Of a DNA stretch of 64,000 nt, positions 7,619 through 16,535 are shown in pieces (positions within the stretch are counted from its first letter, which is position 1; each line of letters opens with the position of its first letter). The position numbers were made by a program, and so were the translations under genes. The DNA is from Ancrocorticia sp052089425 (GTDB lineage: Bacteria; Actinomycetota; Actinomycetes; Actinomycetales; Actinomycetaceae): positions 95,228 through 159,227 of the forward strand of contig NZ_JBQCZW010000003.1 in assembly GCF_052089425.1 (NCBI RefSeq), read 5' to 3'. The notes beneath the pieces are model-generated. The model was not told where the DNA came from, did not search any database, and worked only from the letters and a program-made list of their open reading frames with translations.

Positions 7619-9331
7619 TCAGTGGAAGATGACGTTGAGGGTAATAACGGCAACCCCGGCGATGATGGCCAGAGGAACGGGCCTGCGCAGCATCGGAAGC
7701 TGGTGCAGGAACGGATCCGTTCTGTCTTCCTTTGGAGTCTCGGAGTACACGAATCCGCGCAGCTCCGCCGATGTTTTCGCCCGTGTACGGGTAGAGACCA
7801 ACACGGTGACGATGATGTCCACAACGAAGGCCGTTCCAGCGGCAACGAATGCGCCACCTTGGCCGGGTAGGTTCATGACTCCCGTCCATTGCATCAGGTT
7901 GATTGCCAGAGCTCCGAGTGTTCCGGCCGCCAAGCCGGTCCAGCCTCCTGCGGCCGTTGCTCTCTTCCAGAACATACCAATGATGAACGTGGCGAACAGT
8001 GGAGCGTTGAACATGGAGAACAGCTGCTGGAGATAATCCATGAGGTTCTCGTATTGAGAGGCGATCAGGGCCGTGAAGATCGCGATCACGGAAGCCGCAA
8101 ACGTAGAATACTTGCCGATCTTCAGGTACTGGGCGTCCGTTTCGTTGGGCTTGAGGTACCGCTCATACAGATCAACGGTGAACACGGTGTTGAAGGCGGA
8201 GATGTTGGCCGCCATGCCGGCCATGAACGATGCGAGAAGGCCGGTGATGGCCACTCCCAGCAAGCCGTTGGGGAGCACATCGCGCATGAGCAACAGGATG
8301 GCATCGTTGTATTCGAACGGTGAACCGGCCGATTTCGCGTCCACCACCTCCGTCACCAGCACGCCGGCAATCATGCCGGGGATGATGACGATGAACGGGA
8401 TGAACATCTTGACGAAGGTTCCGATGATGGGAGTCTTCTGAGCAGCGGAAATGGAATCCGATGCCATGGCGCGCTGGACTTCCACGAAGTTGGTGGTCCA
8501 GTAGCCGAAGGACAGCACGAAGCCCAGGCCAAACACGATCCCGATCACGGAAAGGACGGGGGAATCGAATCCGGCTAATGCGGTACCTGGCCACGAGTTG
8601 AGTTGATCAGACGGATCGGTCCCAGCCGTCGTGGCAATCGAGGTTATCTGCTCCTTCAACGCCTCCCAGCCGCCAACGCGATGGAGGCCGATCAATGTGA
8701 GGGGCAAGAGTGCGGCGATGATAACGAAGAACTGAAGGACCTCGTTGTAGATGGCCGCGGAGAGCCCTCCGAGCGATATATAGGTGAAAACGATGATCGC
8801 CGCAATAACAAGGGCAACCCATAGCGGCCATCCGAGCAGCCAGTTAATGATCTTGCCCAGAAGGAACAGGTTGATGCCGGCGATGAGCAGCTGGGCTAGC
8901 GCAAAGCTCAACGAATTAATGAGGTGAGCCGTTTGGCCGTACCTCTTGTACATGAACTCGGGGACCGATCGGACTTTTGAGCCGTAGTAGAACGGCATCA
9001 TGACGATGCCAAGGAACAGCATGGCGGGAACCGCGCCAACCCAGAAGTAGTGGAATGTGGGCATTCCGTACTGGGCGCCGTTGGCGGACATTCCCATGAT
9101 CTCGATGGCGCCAAGGTTTGCTGAAACGAAGGCAATACCCGTGACCCACGCTGGGATCGAACGGCCGCCGGTCAAGAAATCGTCCGAACTCTTGGCCTTG
9201 TGCTTCATGAGGAAGCCAACGCCAATGACGAACGAGAAGTAGATGACGATGGGGACGTAATCGAACCACATGGCGTTAAGCAAAGTGTCATCGCCTGGGG
9301 CCGGTGCCATCGGTAGTGGATTGATGAACAT
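7619..9331 (-). CDS. Sodium:sugar symporter, SSS family (vSGLT-like)
   Basis: A 570-aa transporter with about 14 hydrophobic segments. The N-terminal part has the SSS landmarks KSSDDFLTGGRSIPAW and SANLGAIEIMG, and the middle has ISLGGLSAAIYNEVLQF, which are highly similar to bacterial Na+/galactose symporters. The ATG at 9331 is preceded by CAGGAG at the right spacing. An in-frame GTG at 9364 has no such site. The gene is divergent from galK-galE-galT and followed by galM, so Na+-driven galactose or galactoside uptake is the likely role. Its 5' leader can form a strong hairpin (9372-9413). Confidence 0.9.
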   Translation of the reverse strand: MFINPLPMAPAPGDDTLLNAMWFDYVPIVIYFSFVIGVGFLMKHKAKSSDDFLTGGRSIPAWVTGIAFVSANLGAIEIMGMSANGAQYGMPTFHYFWVGAVPAMLFLGIVMMPFYYGSKVRSVPEFMYKRYGQTAHLINSLSFALAQLLIAGINLFLLGKIINWLLGWPLWVALVIAAIIVFTYISLGGLSAAIYNEVLQFFVIIAALLPLTLIGLHRVGGWEALKEQITSIATTAGTDPSDQLNSWPGTALAGFDSPVLSVIGIVFGLGFVLSFGYWTTNFVEVQRAMASDSISAAQKTPIIGTFVKMFIPFIVIIPGMIAGVLVTEVVDAKSAGSPFEYNDAILLLMRDVLPNGLLGVAITGLLASFMAGMAANISAFNTVFTVDLYERYLKPNETDAQYLKIGKYSTFAASVIAIFTALIASQYENLMDYLQQLFSMFNAPLFATFIIGMFWKRATAAGGWTGLAAGTLGALAINLMQWTGVMNLPGQGGAFVAAGTAFVVDIIVTVLVSTRTRAKTSAELRGFVYSETPKEDRTDPFLHQLPMLRRPVPLAIIAGVAVITLNVIFH

Positions 9332-9371
9332 GTACGCTCCTGAACTGAGCCTAATAGGAACCACACGCCCC

Positions 9372-9413
9372 TTTGGTGCGGATTACCGCACGCCGTGTGG
9401 CTACCGCACCAAA
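9372..9413 (-). promoter_or_regulatory. Hairpin-forming inverted repeat in the symporter leader
   Basis: TTTGGTGCGG at 9372-9381 is perfectly complementary to CCGCACCAAA at 9404-9413. An alternative smaller hairpin, GTGCGG-atta-CCGCAC, lies at 9376-9391, so two exclusive structures are possible. It lies about 40-80 bases upstream of the symporter start, on its transcript side. It could be an operator or a leader structure. Confidence 0.45.
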
Positions 9414-9489
9414 CAACGCTGCCCGGTTGCGGCCATGACAAACACGCTAATCCGTTTGGTTGGCCTCGTATTGGGACCTAATTCCTTAC

Positions 9490-9529
9490 ACGTAAAAGTA
9501 AATGCGTTCGCTTATACTTATGTTTACGT
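9490..9529 (+). promoter_or_regulatory. Candidate galK promoter flanked by an inverted repeat (possible LacI-type half-sites)
   Basis: In the 305-bp divergent region between the symporter and galK, ACGTAAA (9490-9496) and TTTACGT (9523-9529) form an inverted pair around a TATACT box (9513-9518). A third symmetric word, AACAC-tcttc-GTGTT, lies near 9579-9593. Half-sites on either side of a -10 box fit control by a LacI-family repressor acting on both operons, but no regulator gene is adjacent. The rest of the region has no gene. Confidence 0.35.
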
Positions 9530-9636
9530 TATCAACTTGACGAATCGCGCATTGTCGTTCGAAAGGCCCTGTCCCGCGAACACTCTTCGTGTTAGATTTG
9601 AACAAAAGGGCCGAGTGCAATGAGGCAGGTACCACG

Positions 9637-10920
9637 ATGAAACTGAACGAACTAACAGCGCAGCTGGCAGCGGGCGGATGTGACCAGCGATTAGCTCAGG
9701 TCTATGGCTCCGGGCCCCACGATGTTGGTGATGCGCGCGAACGGCTCCTCACGCTGCTCGAACGTTACTCCACGGCTTTCGGAGATGGCGATGTTGGGCT
9801 GTATACCGCGCCTGGCCGCACAGAAATGGGCGGTAACCACACGGATCACCAGCAGGGTGCCGTATTGGCCGGATCGGTCACCATGGATATGATTGCCGCC
9901 GCCGGAGCCAACGGGACGAACGTGTGCCGGATCCTGTCAGAAGGCTTCCCTGAAATCTCTGTGGATCTAGGAAACTTGGAGCCAAACTCTCAGGAGTTTG
10001 GGACCTCTGAATCTCTTGTGCGAGGAATCGCGCGGGCAATAACGGATCGCGGATATGACGTTGCAGGGTTCAACGCCGTGATCTCTTCGGCTGTGCCGGG
10101 TGGATCAGGGTTGTCCTCATCCGCCGCATACGAGATCCTCATCGGGGTGATCCTCAATCATCTGACCTGTGGCGATGGCCTGAGCGCCGCGGAGCTGGCC
10201 CAGATCGGACAGTTTTCTGAGAACAACTTCTTCGGTAAGCCATCCGGCCTCATGGACCAGATGGGATGCTCCCTTGGTGGAGTAGCTCATTTGGACTTCA
10301 AGGATCCCGGCAATCCGATCATCGATCCCATCCCCTTCGATATGGAGGAGACGGGATATGCCCTGTGCATCATCGATTCGGGTGGGGACCATGCGGATCT
10401 GACCGATGACTACACGGCGATCCGCAATGAGATGAAGGACGTTGCCGCCTACTTCGGCAAGGATGTGTTGCGCGAAGTTGAACCGGAAGATTTTTGGGCG
10501 AACTTCGCCGATGCCCGCTCAGCCACCAGTGACAGGGCTGTTTTAAGAGCCACTCACTTCTTTGAGGATCACGCTAGGGTGGAGCTTCAGGCCGAAGCCA
10601 TTCGTGAAGGCCGCTTTGAAGATTTCCTTGAGACGGTCACGGCCTCGGGAATTTCTTCACAAACCCAGCTGGAAAACACGTACTCGCCGAAGAAGGTACT
10701 GGACCAACCCGTCGCCGTCGCCATATCTGTTGCCAAGCACCTCCTAGGTGGGCGCGGAGCCGTCCGGGTACACGGCGGTGGCTTCGCCGGAACCATCCAG
10801 GCGTACGTTCCCGCGGACGCGGCGGAGGCTTTCAAGGAAGAAATCGACAAGGCAATCGGAGCAGATGCGTGCCATATCCTACGGATTCGGCCCATCGGCG
10901 GTGCCCTGATAACGGGCTGA
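9637..10920 (+). CDS. galK: Galactokinase
   Basis: GalK phosphorylates galactose to galactose-1-phosphate. The 427-aa protein shows the GHMP-kinase motifs: GRTEMGGNHTDHQ (substrate binding, about residue 50), VPGGSGLSSSAAYE (ATP-binding loop, about residue 150) and VHGGGFAGTIQAY near the C-terminus. The ATG at 9637 gives MKLNELTA and the usual N-terminus. An in-frame start at 9589 would add residues unlike the family. The Shine-Dalgarno sequence is weak (GAGGCAGGT). It is the first gene of galK-galE-galT, with 10 bases to galE. Confidence 0.95.
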   Translation: MKLNELTAQLAAGGCDQRLAQVYGSGPHDVGDARERLLTLLERYSTAFGDGDVGLYTAPGRTEMGGNHTDHQQGAVLAGSVTMDMIAAAGANGTNVCRILSEGFPEISVDLGNLEPNSQEFGTSESLVRGIARAITDRGYDVAGFNAVISSAVPGGSGLSSSAAYEILIGVILNHLTCGDGLSAAELAQIGQFSENNFFGKPSGLMDQMGCSLGGVAHLDFKDPGNPIIDPIPFDMEETGYALCIIDSGGDHADLTDDYTAIRNEMKDVAAYFGKDVLREVEPEDFWANFADARSATSDRAVLRATHFFEDHARVELQAEAIREGRFEDFLETVTASGISSQTQLENTYSPKKVLDQPVAVAISVAKHLLGGRGAVRVHGGGFAGTIQAYVPADAAEAFKEEIDKAIGADACHILRIRPIGGALITG

Positions 10921-10930
10921 AAGGAATCTC

Positions 10931-11923
10931 ATGACCATTCTTGTACTGGGCGGTGCCGGCTATATCGGCTCGCATACCGTTTACTCACTCATCGATGCCG
11001 GACGCGATGTTGCCGTTGTGGACAACCTACAAACCGGATTTCACAAGGCCGTTCACCCGCGGGCGCGGTTCTACAACGTGGATATCCGTGACACGCAGGC
11101 GCTGAGCGCTGTTTTCGAGAAGGAGAACATCGAAGGCGTTATCCACTTCGCGGCCTCCTCTCAGGTGGGCGAATCCATGCTGGACCCGCTGAAGTATTAC
11201 GACAATAACGTGGGCGGGACCATCTCCCTACTCAAGGTGATGGTGGAACACGGGGTGGAATCGCTCGTGTTTTCCTCTACGGCCGCAACGTATGGAGAAC
11301 CGGATCACGTGCCGATCTTGGAAAGTGACCGCACCGCGCCCACTAATTGCTATGGCGAAACGAAGCTCACCATGGAGAAGATGATGGGTTGGGTGGGCAA
11401 GGCCCACGGGCTGCGGTCAGTGGCACTCCGATACTTCAATGCCGCGGGCGCGCACATCCTCGGGGAGATCGGGGAAGCCCATGAGCCCGAGAGCCACCTC
11501 ATCCCGCTGATCCTCCAAGTACCTACCGGCCAGCGCGAATCCATCACCGTGTTCGGCGATGATTACCCCACGCGCGATGGCACATGCATTCGCGATTACA
11601 TCCACGTGACCGATCTGGCGCAGGCGCACATGCTGGCGCTCGATCACCTGATCGCCGGCGGTTCCTCCGACGTGTTCAACCTGGGCAGCGGCAGCGGATT
11701 CTCCGTCAAGGAAATGGTGGATGTGGCACGCGAGGTCACCCACCACCCGATTCCGGTGGTCATGGCCCCGCGGCGCGCCGGAGATCCCGCTCAGCTGATC
11801 GCCTCCGCCTCCAAGGCCAAGGACGTTCTGGGATGGAAGCCGGAGTATGACGATGTCGAGGCGATTGTTGCCAGCGCGTGGAAGTGGCAGGAAAGCCACC
11901 CCAACGGGTACGAGGAGGACTAG
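10931..11923 (+). CDS. galE: UDP-glucose 4-epimerase
   Basis: GalE interconverts UDP-galactose and UDP-glucose with bound NAD. The 330-aa protein has the N-terminal Rossmann motif GGAGYIGSH, the catalytic YGETK (Tyr-x-x-x-Lys) preceded by SSTAATYGEP, and the family segment RDYIHVTDLAQAH. The ATG follows AAAGGAATCTC. The stop overlaps the galT GTG start by one base (TAGTG), so translation of galT is coupled. Confidence 0.96.
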   Translation: MTILVLGGAGYIGSHTVYSLIDAGRDVAVVDNLQTGFHKAVHPRARFYNVDIRDTQALSAVFEKENIEGVIHFAASSQVGESMLDPLKYYDNNVGGTISLLKVMVEHGVESLVFSSTAATYGEPDHVPILESDRTAPTNCYGETKLTMEKMMGWVGKAHGLRSVALRYFNAAGAHILGEIGEAHEPESHLIPLILQVPTGQRESITVFGDDYPTRDGTCIRDYIHVTDLAQAHMLALDHLIAGGSSDVFNLGSGSGFSVKEMVDVAREVTHHPIPVVMAPRRAGDPAQLIASASKAKDVLGWKPEYDDVEAIVASAWKWQESHPNGYEED

Positions 11924-13536
11924 TGGCTGAGGACAATGCGGTGCAGGGTCAAGGTTCTGGCGCGAACACCACGAAGTTAGTGGACGAACTGGTGGACTAC
12001 GCGATGGACTGCGGGCTCATTCAGCCCGAGGATCGCGTGTGGGCCGTCAACTCGGTTTTGGACGTTCTTCAGCTTGATTCGCACGCCGGTGGGCGGACGG
12101 TTGCTGGTGCTGGTGCTGGCGGCGCAGATCTAGGCGGCGGTGCGGGGGATGTTCGGGGCGATACAGCAGACCAGTGCGATGCCGACGGGCCGGTGGATCG
12201 GCTTGCCAGAATCCTCGACGCGCTCATGGACGATGCCCATGAGCGTGGGGTCCTTGAACCTGATTCGATCGTGTACCGGGATCTGTTCGATACGGCCCTC
12301 ATGGGCGCGCTCACTCCGCCTCCGCGCGAGGTTCGCCAGCACTTCACTGCGCTGCGCGAGCAATCGGCACTGGCGGCCACGGATTGGTACTACACGTTCG
12401 CCCAAGACACGAACTACATGCGCCGCGATCGCATGGTCAAGGACATGCGCTGGCAGACGGAAACCAATTACGGCACTCTGGATGTCACGATCAATCTATC
12501 TAAGCCAGAAAAGGACCCGAAGGCGATTGCTGCCGCCCGCAGCATGCCAGCGAGTGGCTATCCTCAGTGCCTGTTGTGCGTGGAGAACGAGGGATATGCC
12601 GGGCGCATCAATCACCCGGCGCGGCAGAACCACCGCGTGGTTCCCGTGACGATCAACGATTCGCCGTGGTACCTGCAGTACTCCCCGTACGTGTACTACA
12701 ACGAACACTGCATCGTGTTCAACCAAAAGCACACCCCGATGAAGATTGACCGGGCCTGCTTTGCCAAGCTTCTGGATTTCGTTGGGCAGTTCCCGCACTA
12801 CTTCGTTGGCTCCAATGCGGATCTGCCCATTGTGGGTGGATCCATCCTGGCCCATGATCACTTCCAGGGCGGGCACTTCGAGTTTGCGATGGAGCGCGCG
12901 CCGATCGAGCGCACGGTCCAGTTCGCTGGCTTCGAGGATGTGAGCGCTGGGATCGTCAAGTGGCCGATGTCCGTCATCCGCATCACGGGGGACGATCTGG
13001 ACAGGTTGGTGGATCTGGCCGATCGAATCCTTGGTGCGTGGCGCGGCTACACCGATGAGGACGCCTTCATCTTCGCGGAAACTGAGGGCGAACCCCACAA
13101 CACGATCACCCCGATCGCCCGGCGCCGCGGTGATGCCTTCGAACTGGATCTGGTGCTGCGCAACAACATCACCACGCCTGAGCATCCGCTGGGGGTCTAC
13201 CACCCCCATGCCGAACTTCACCACATCAAGAAGGAGAACATTGGACTGATCGAGGTGATGGGTCTTGCGGTGCTTCCCGCCAGGCTCAAGGACGAACTCG
13301 CCTCCGTGGCATGGCATTTGGCCACCGGTGACGATTTGCGGGGCGATCCCTTGACGCAGGCGCATGCCGATTGGGCGGAAGGCTTTGCCGATCGGATCAC
13401 TCCCGAGAACGCGCAAGCAATTGTGGACGAGGAAGTGGGCAAGGTGTTCTCCCAAGTCCTCGAACACGCGGGAGTGTATGGGCGTAACGCCGAAGGGCAG
13501 GCCGCCTTCCTTCGCTTCATCGAATCTGTGAGGTAG
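11923..13536 (+). CDS. galT: Galactose-1-phosphate (UTP-hexose-1-phosphate) uridylyltransferase, GalT type 2
   Basis: GalT exchanges UMP between UDP-glucose and galactose-1-phosphate. At 537 aa with motifs such as DWYYTFAQDTNYMRRDRM, PQCLLC, FVGSNADLPIVGGS and ILAHDHFQGG, it belongs to the long Firmicutes-type class, not the 350-aa HIT class of E. coli. The GTG at 11923 directly follows a GAGGAGG site inside galE. Residues about 50-90 are an Ala/Gly/Asp-rich insertion that looks like a disordered linker, not a domain. It ends the plus-strand Leloir operon. Confidence 0.93.
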   Translation: MAEDNAVQGQGSGANTTKLVDELVDYAMDCGLIQPEDRVWAVNSVLDVLQLDSHAGGRTVAGAGAGGADLGGGAGDVRGDTADQCDADGPVDRLARILDALMDDAHERGVLEPDSIVYRDLFDTALMGALTPPPREVRQHFTALREQSALAATDWYYTFAQDTNYMRRDRMVKDMRWQTETNYGTLDVTINLSKPEKDPKAIAAARSMPASGYPQCLLCVENEGYAGRINHPARQNHRVVPVTINDSPWYLQYSPYVYYNEHCIVFNQKHTPMKIDRACFAKLLDFVGQFPHYFVGSNADLPIVGGSILAHDHFQGGHFEFAMERAPIERTVQFAGFEDVSAGIVKWPMSVIRITGDDLDRLVDLADRILGAWRGYTDEDAFIFAETEGEPHNTITPIARRRGDAFELDLVLRNNITTPEHPLGVYHPHAELHHIKKENIGLIEVMGLAVLPARLKDELASVAWHLATGDDLRGDPLTQAHADWAEGFADRITPENAQAIVDEEVGKVFSQVLEHAGVYGRNAEGQAAFLRFIESVR

Positions 13537-13555
13537 GAGTGGGTGGGAGGGGCTT

Positions 13556-13572
13556 CGTCGTCGTCGAAAAAA
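13556..13572 (+). repeat. Copy of the dispersed (CGT)n-CGAAAA motif
   Basis: Three CGT units followed by CG and a run of A lie in the 100-bp gap between galT and the aminotransferase gene. Similar copies in the same orientation lie in intergenic DNA at 47622-47649 and 59294-59311. The 100-bp gap holds no other recognisable site. Confidence 0.45.
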
Positions 13573-13636
13573 CTGGCCATGACGTCACATCCTGATCTGA
13601 GTTCCCTCACGCACTCAGAAGCGGCACACTTGATAT

Positions 13637-14719
13637 ATGGACAATGAGCAAATGTGGTTTCGCCCCGAAGTGCTGGCGCTGCCGGCCTACGTACCGGGAA
13701 AGAAGCCGGGTGATTCGAACGTCATCAAGCTTGCTTCCAACGAGACGCCGTTTCCTACGCTCCCTCAGGTCGAGGCCGCGATTGCTGGGGCGGTTGGGGA
13801 TCTGAACCGGTACCCTGACATGTTTGCCACTGACCTTGCGGCGGACTTGGCGGCGTTCCACGAGTGGCCGGATGCCGGCATCGTGGTAGGTAATGGCTCC
13901 ACGGCGCTCATTGAGAAGTTCCTGCAGGCTGTGGTGGGTGCCGATGGCGAAGTGGTGTTGCCGTGGCGTTCGTTCGAGGCCTACCCCATCGCGATTCAGG
14001 CGGCGGGCGGAATCGCCGTGAAGGTACCGCTCACGCGCGAGGGGGCCCACGATCTGCGTGGCATGCTCAAGGCGATCACGCCGCGCACGCGCGCGGTTTT
14101 GCTGTGCACTCCGAACAATCCAACGGGCGTGGCGATGACGCACGCGGAGCTGTCATCCTTCCTCGCGGAGGTTCCGTTTGAGGTCCCCGTGCTCTTGGAC
14201 GAGGCCTACGTCAACTTCGTGGATATGTCCGGCGCGGTAGATTCGATGCGGCTGTTGAAGCAGCATCAGAACCTCATCGTGTTACGCACGTTTTCCAAGG
14301 CGTATGGCATGGCCGGGCTGCGGTGCGGGTACGCGTTGGCGCATCCGCAGATGGCCTCGGGGTTGCGTGCGATCGGGACACCGTTCGGTGTCAATGCGCT
14401 GGCGCAGGCGGCGGCGCGTGCGGCTCTCGGCTCCCAACAGCTTGTGACCGAGCAAGTGGAATCCCTTCTCGGGGAGCGCGATCGTATCTCCTCGGCGCTG
14501 GCTGCGCAGGGCTGGCAAGTTCCTGCCAGCCAGGCGAACTTCCTGTGGTTCGAATTCGGTGATCTCAGCAAGCGCTTCGAAGAGCTGTGCGGGGAAGCGG
14601 GGATCACGGTGCGCCGTTTCGGTAACGAGGGTGTGCGCGTGACCATCGCCGAACACGAGGGTTCAGTTCGCCTCATGCGCGCTCTGGACATGTTCCGCGA
14701 TCAGTTGCGCGAGGAGTAG
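13637..14719 (+). CDS. hisC: Histidinol-phosphate aminotransferase-like PLP enzyme
   Basis: Class I/II aminotransferase of 360 aa. It shows SNETPF at the N-terminus, the NPNNPTG-type TPNNPTGV loop (about residue 160), LLDEAYVNF with the PLP-contacting Asp and Tyr, and FSKAYGMAGLRCGY with the Schiff-base Lys. The order and length fit HisC or the related aromatic-aminotransferase Pat. The two are hard to separate by eye, and no other histidine genes are nearby, so the substrate is uncertain. The ATG at 13637 has no strong ribosome site. It is convergent with the next gene. Confidence 0.85.
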   Translation: MDNEQMWFRPEVLALPAYVPGKKPGDSNVIKLASNETPFPTLPQVEAAIAGAVGDLNRYPDMFATDLAADLAAFHEWPDAGIVVGNGSTALIEKFLQAVVGADGEVVLPWRSFEAYPIAIQAAGGIAVKVPLTREGAHDLRGMLKAITPRTRAVLLCTPNNPTGVAMTHAELSSFLAEVPFEVPVLLDEAYVNFVDMSGAVDSMRLLKQHQNLIVLRTFSKAYGMAGLRCGYALAHPQMASGLRAIGTPFGVNALAQAAARAALGSQQLVTEQVESLLGERDRISSALAAQGWQVPASQANFLWFEFGDLSKRFEELCGEAGITVRRFGNEGVRVTIAEHEGSVRLMRALDMFRDQLREE

Positions 14720-14794
14720 GGCCGGGCCGTTTCGTGTAGGCGCCTTGGGCTGGGGATTCTGGGGGATCTAGATGACTCAGCTACCCCAGGCTTC

Positions 14795-15757
14795 TCAGAT
14801 GACCAGCGTGACTGCCACGAATATCGAGGTCACTACCTCAAGCATCCCGATCTGAGTCACCGTCAGTGCTTTACCGAAGCGTTTGCCGGGCGCTCTGGAT
14901 GTGGCGGGCACTGCCTGTTCGCTGCTTTGGCTCCCAAGCGGAGGCTCCGTGGTGCCAGTGGCTTGCTCATTCAGCTTTGCGCGTGCGCCCGCCTGAGTTT
15001 GCTTCGAGCGCTGGCGCTGGCCCAACCGCCTGCTTTGTTCGGCCCGGCGCGCCATCGGCACCGTCACTGAGCGGATCACGAGGAACACCCACACAGGTGC
15101 GTGCCACCAGCTCACAAGGTGCCATACGCCGGCAACTGCGCACGCTACCCCGGTCCAGGCCACGTGCCACCCAATGGAGGCGCCAAGGTAGGCGTTGGAA
15201 TTGCGCTCTCGAATGTTGGTCTTCACATAGAACACCGTGCCAGCAAAATAGCCGAACAGAAGCGCCGTTTGTGCCCAGATCTGTGGGGTGGCGGCCCATC
15301 CGGCTTCGCCTCCGGTCCCGAGGTCCCACGTGATGGGCAGGAGCAGGCAGGCGGCGGCCACGGTGTCCAATCCGGCCCCGAGGTTGCGCTCCTTGCGCCG
15401 ATAGGCGGCCCACCCTGCAGCGGCGATCAAGGGGATAAATGCCGGTACCCAGCGCCAGAGGTAGGGGCACAGGGCCGCCGTGATCACGCCGCTCAGCAGC
15501 GCCGCCGCGCCGTATGCCACAACGGGCATCCGGTACCGCGCCTTGAAACCAGATTTCAGCCAGAGTGTAGCGGCGAAGAACAGAAAGTAGCCGATCCACC
15601 ACAGCGCCAGAAGCGCGATGTGCTGTGGCCGAAATCCGCCCTCGATGATGCCGAGGATCGGCGGGATCGTGATCATCGCCCAAGCGCCGTGATAGTTGGG
15701 GATCCAGCCGGGCTGGCGGCGCCGGCGCCGCGCTACGTGTTGCTGAGGTTCGGGCAT
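14795..15757 (-). CDS. YwiC-like family membrane protein
   Basis: A 320-aa integral membrane protein with about eight hydrophobic segments. An Arg-rich N-terminus is followed by NYHGAWAMITIPP, the conserved start of the YwiC-like family. The C-terminal 90 residues are mostly a polar, Gln/Arg-rich linker ending in one more hydrophobic helix. The family function is unknown. It stands alone on the minus strand between two plus-strand units. Confidence 0.82.
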   Translation of the reverse strand: MPEPQQHVARRRRRQPGWIPNYHGAWAMITIPPILGIIEGGFRPQHIALLALWWIGYFLFFAATLWLKSGFKARYRMPVVAYGAAALLSGVITAALCPYLWRWVPAFIPLIAAAGWAAYRRKERNLGAGLDTVAAACLLLPITWDLGTGGEAGWAATPQIWAQTALLFGYFAGTVFYVKTNIRERNSNAYLGASIGWHVAWTGVACAVAGVWHLVSWWHAPVWVFLVIRSVTVPMARRAEQSRRLGQRQRSKQTQAGARAKLNEQATGTTEPPLGSQSSEQAVPATSRAPGKRFGKALTVTQIGMLEVVTSIFVAVTLVI

Positions 15758-15853
15758 GGTTCTACCTTATAGCGGTTCCTGTTTCCTAACAGGATGGGAC
15801 GGGTATGGGGGTGACGTCTGGCGGAAGCGCGAGAGAAACTACGGACTTTTAGC

Positions 15854-15888
15854 GAACTGTGGACGCACCACGAACTGTCAGTTAAAAT
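15854..15888 (+). promoter_or_regulatory. Promoter with palindromic operator of the HigBA pair
   Basis: A perfect palindrome AACTG-t-CAGTT spans 15873-15883, and GAACTGT is also present at 15854-15860. The palindrome overlaps a -10-like TTAAAAT at 15882-15888. The toxin ATG follows at 15895, only seven bases downstream with no Shine-Dalgarno sequence, which fits a leaderless mRNA. An operator over the -10 box suits autorepression by the antitoxin or its complex. Confidence 0.5.
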
Positions 15889-15894
15889 CGACAC

Positions 15895-16221
15895 ATGGTC
15901 ACGATTCGACGTACCCTCATCTTCGACGCGTGGCTCGAAGGGTTGAAGGATAAGCGTGGAAGTGCCCGAATCGTGTTGCGGTTGGAACGGCTTACTCTGG
16001 GTAATTTTGGTCAAGTCGCCCCAATTGGTTCTGGACTGTTTGAGTTGAAGATTGATACAGGGCCGGGATATCGGATATACGGCCTACAGCACGGTGAGAC
16101 TCTGATTCTCTTACTCTGCGGCGGAGACAAATCAACCCAAAAGAAAGACATTGCGAGGGCCCACCAACTCGCCGAGGAATGGCGTAGGGATATGAAGAGA
16201 AAGGTGGCAGGAGAAAAATGA
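15895..16221 (+). CDS. higB: HigB-type (phage Gp49-like, RelE/ParE superfamily) toxin
   Basis: A 108-aa basic protein of the addiction-module killer family. It shows IFDAWLEGLKDKRGSARI at the N-terminus and the core GSGLFELKIDTGPGYRIYGL followed by LLLCGGDKSTQKKDI. Related toxins cut mRNA on the ribosome. The start codon is ATG 15895 with no ribosome site and a promoter seven bases away. The stop overlaps the antitoxin ATG (ATGA), so the toxin comes first, as in other HigBA modules. The activity is inferred from the family. Confidence 0.88.
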   Translation: MVTIRRTLIFDAWLEGLKDKRGSARIVLRLERLTLGNFGQVAPIGSGLFELKIDTGPGYRIYGLQHGETLILLLCGGDKSTQKKDIARAHQLAEEWRRDMKRKVAGEK

Positions 16222-16523
16222 CTCAGGAGAAATACCAACGGTTCGATGCGGCCGATTACATTAAGAATGCCGATGACTCCGCATTCCTCCTAGAAGCTGC
16301 ACTGGAGGATTCTGTGGAGGATTCCTCTGCACTTCCCGTAGCTCTTGGCATCATCGCTCGATCCGGAAATCTAAGTGAACTTGCCAGACGCGTCGGCATG
16401 AGCCGCGATGGCCTCTACAGGGCGCTATCCGAAGATGGCAATCCCACATGGTCAACCATCCTCAAAGTTACTCAGGCATTGGACATACGGCTTGAGATGC
16501 ATCTAGCGCACCAATCAGCGTGA
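16218..16523 (+). CDS. higA: HigA-type HTH antitoxin
   Basis: A 101-aa acidic protein. The N-terminus FDAADYIKNADDSAFLLEAALE is followed by a helix-turn-helix around LSELARRVGMSRDGLYRAL and a TWSTILKVTQAL helix, as in the addiction-module antidote family. It overlaps the toxin by four bases (ATGA). It is expected to bind and neutralise the toxin and to repress the shared promoter through the palindrome at 15873-15883. It is convergent with the next gene, 12 bases away. Confidence 0.9.
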   Translation: MTQEKYQRFDAADYIKNADDSAFLLEAALEDSVEDSSALPVALGIIARSGNLSELARRVGMSRDGLYRALSEDGNPTWSTILKVTQALDIRLEMHLAHQSA

Positions 16524-16535
16524 TGCAGGTTTAAC

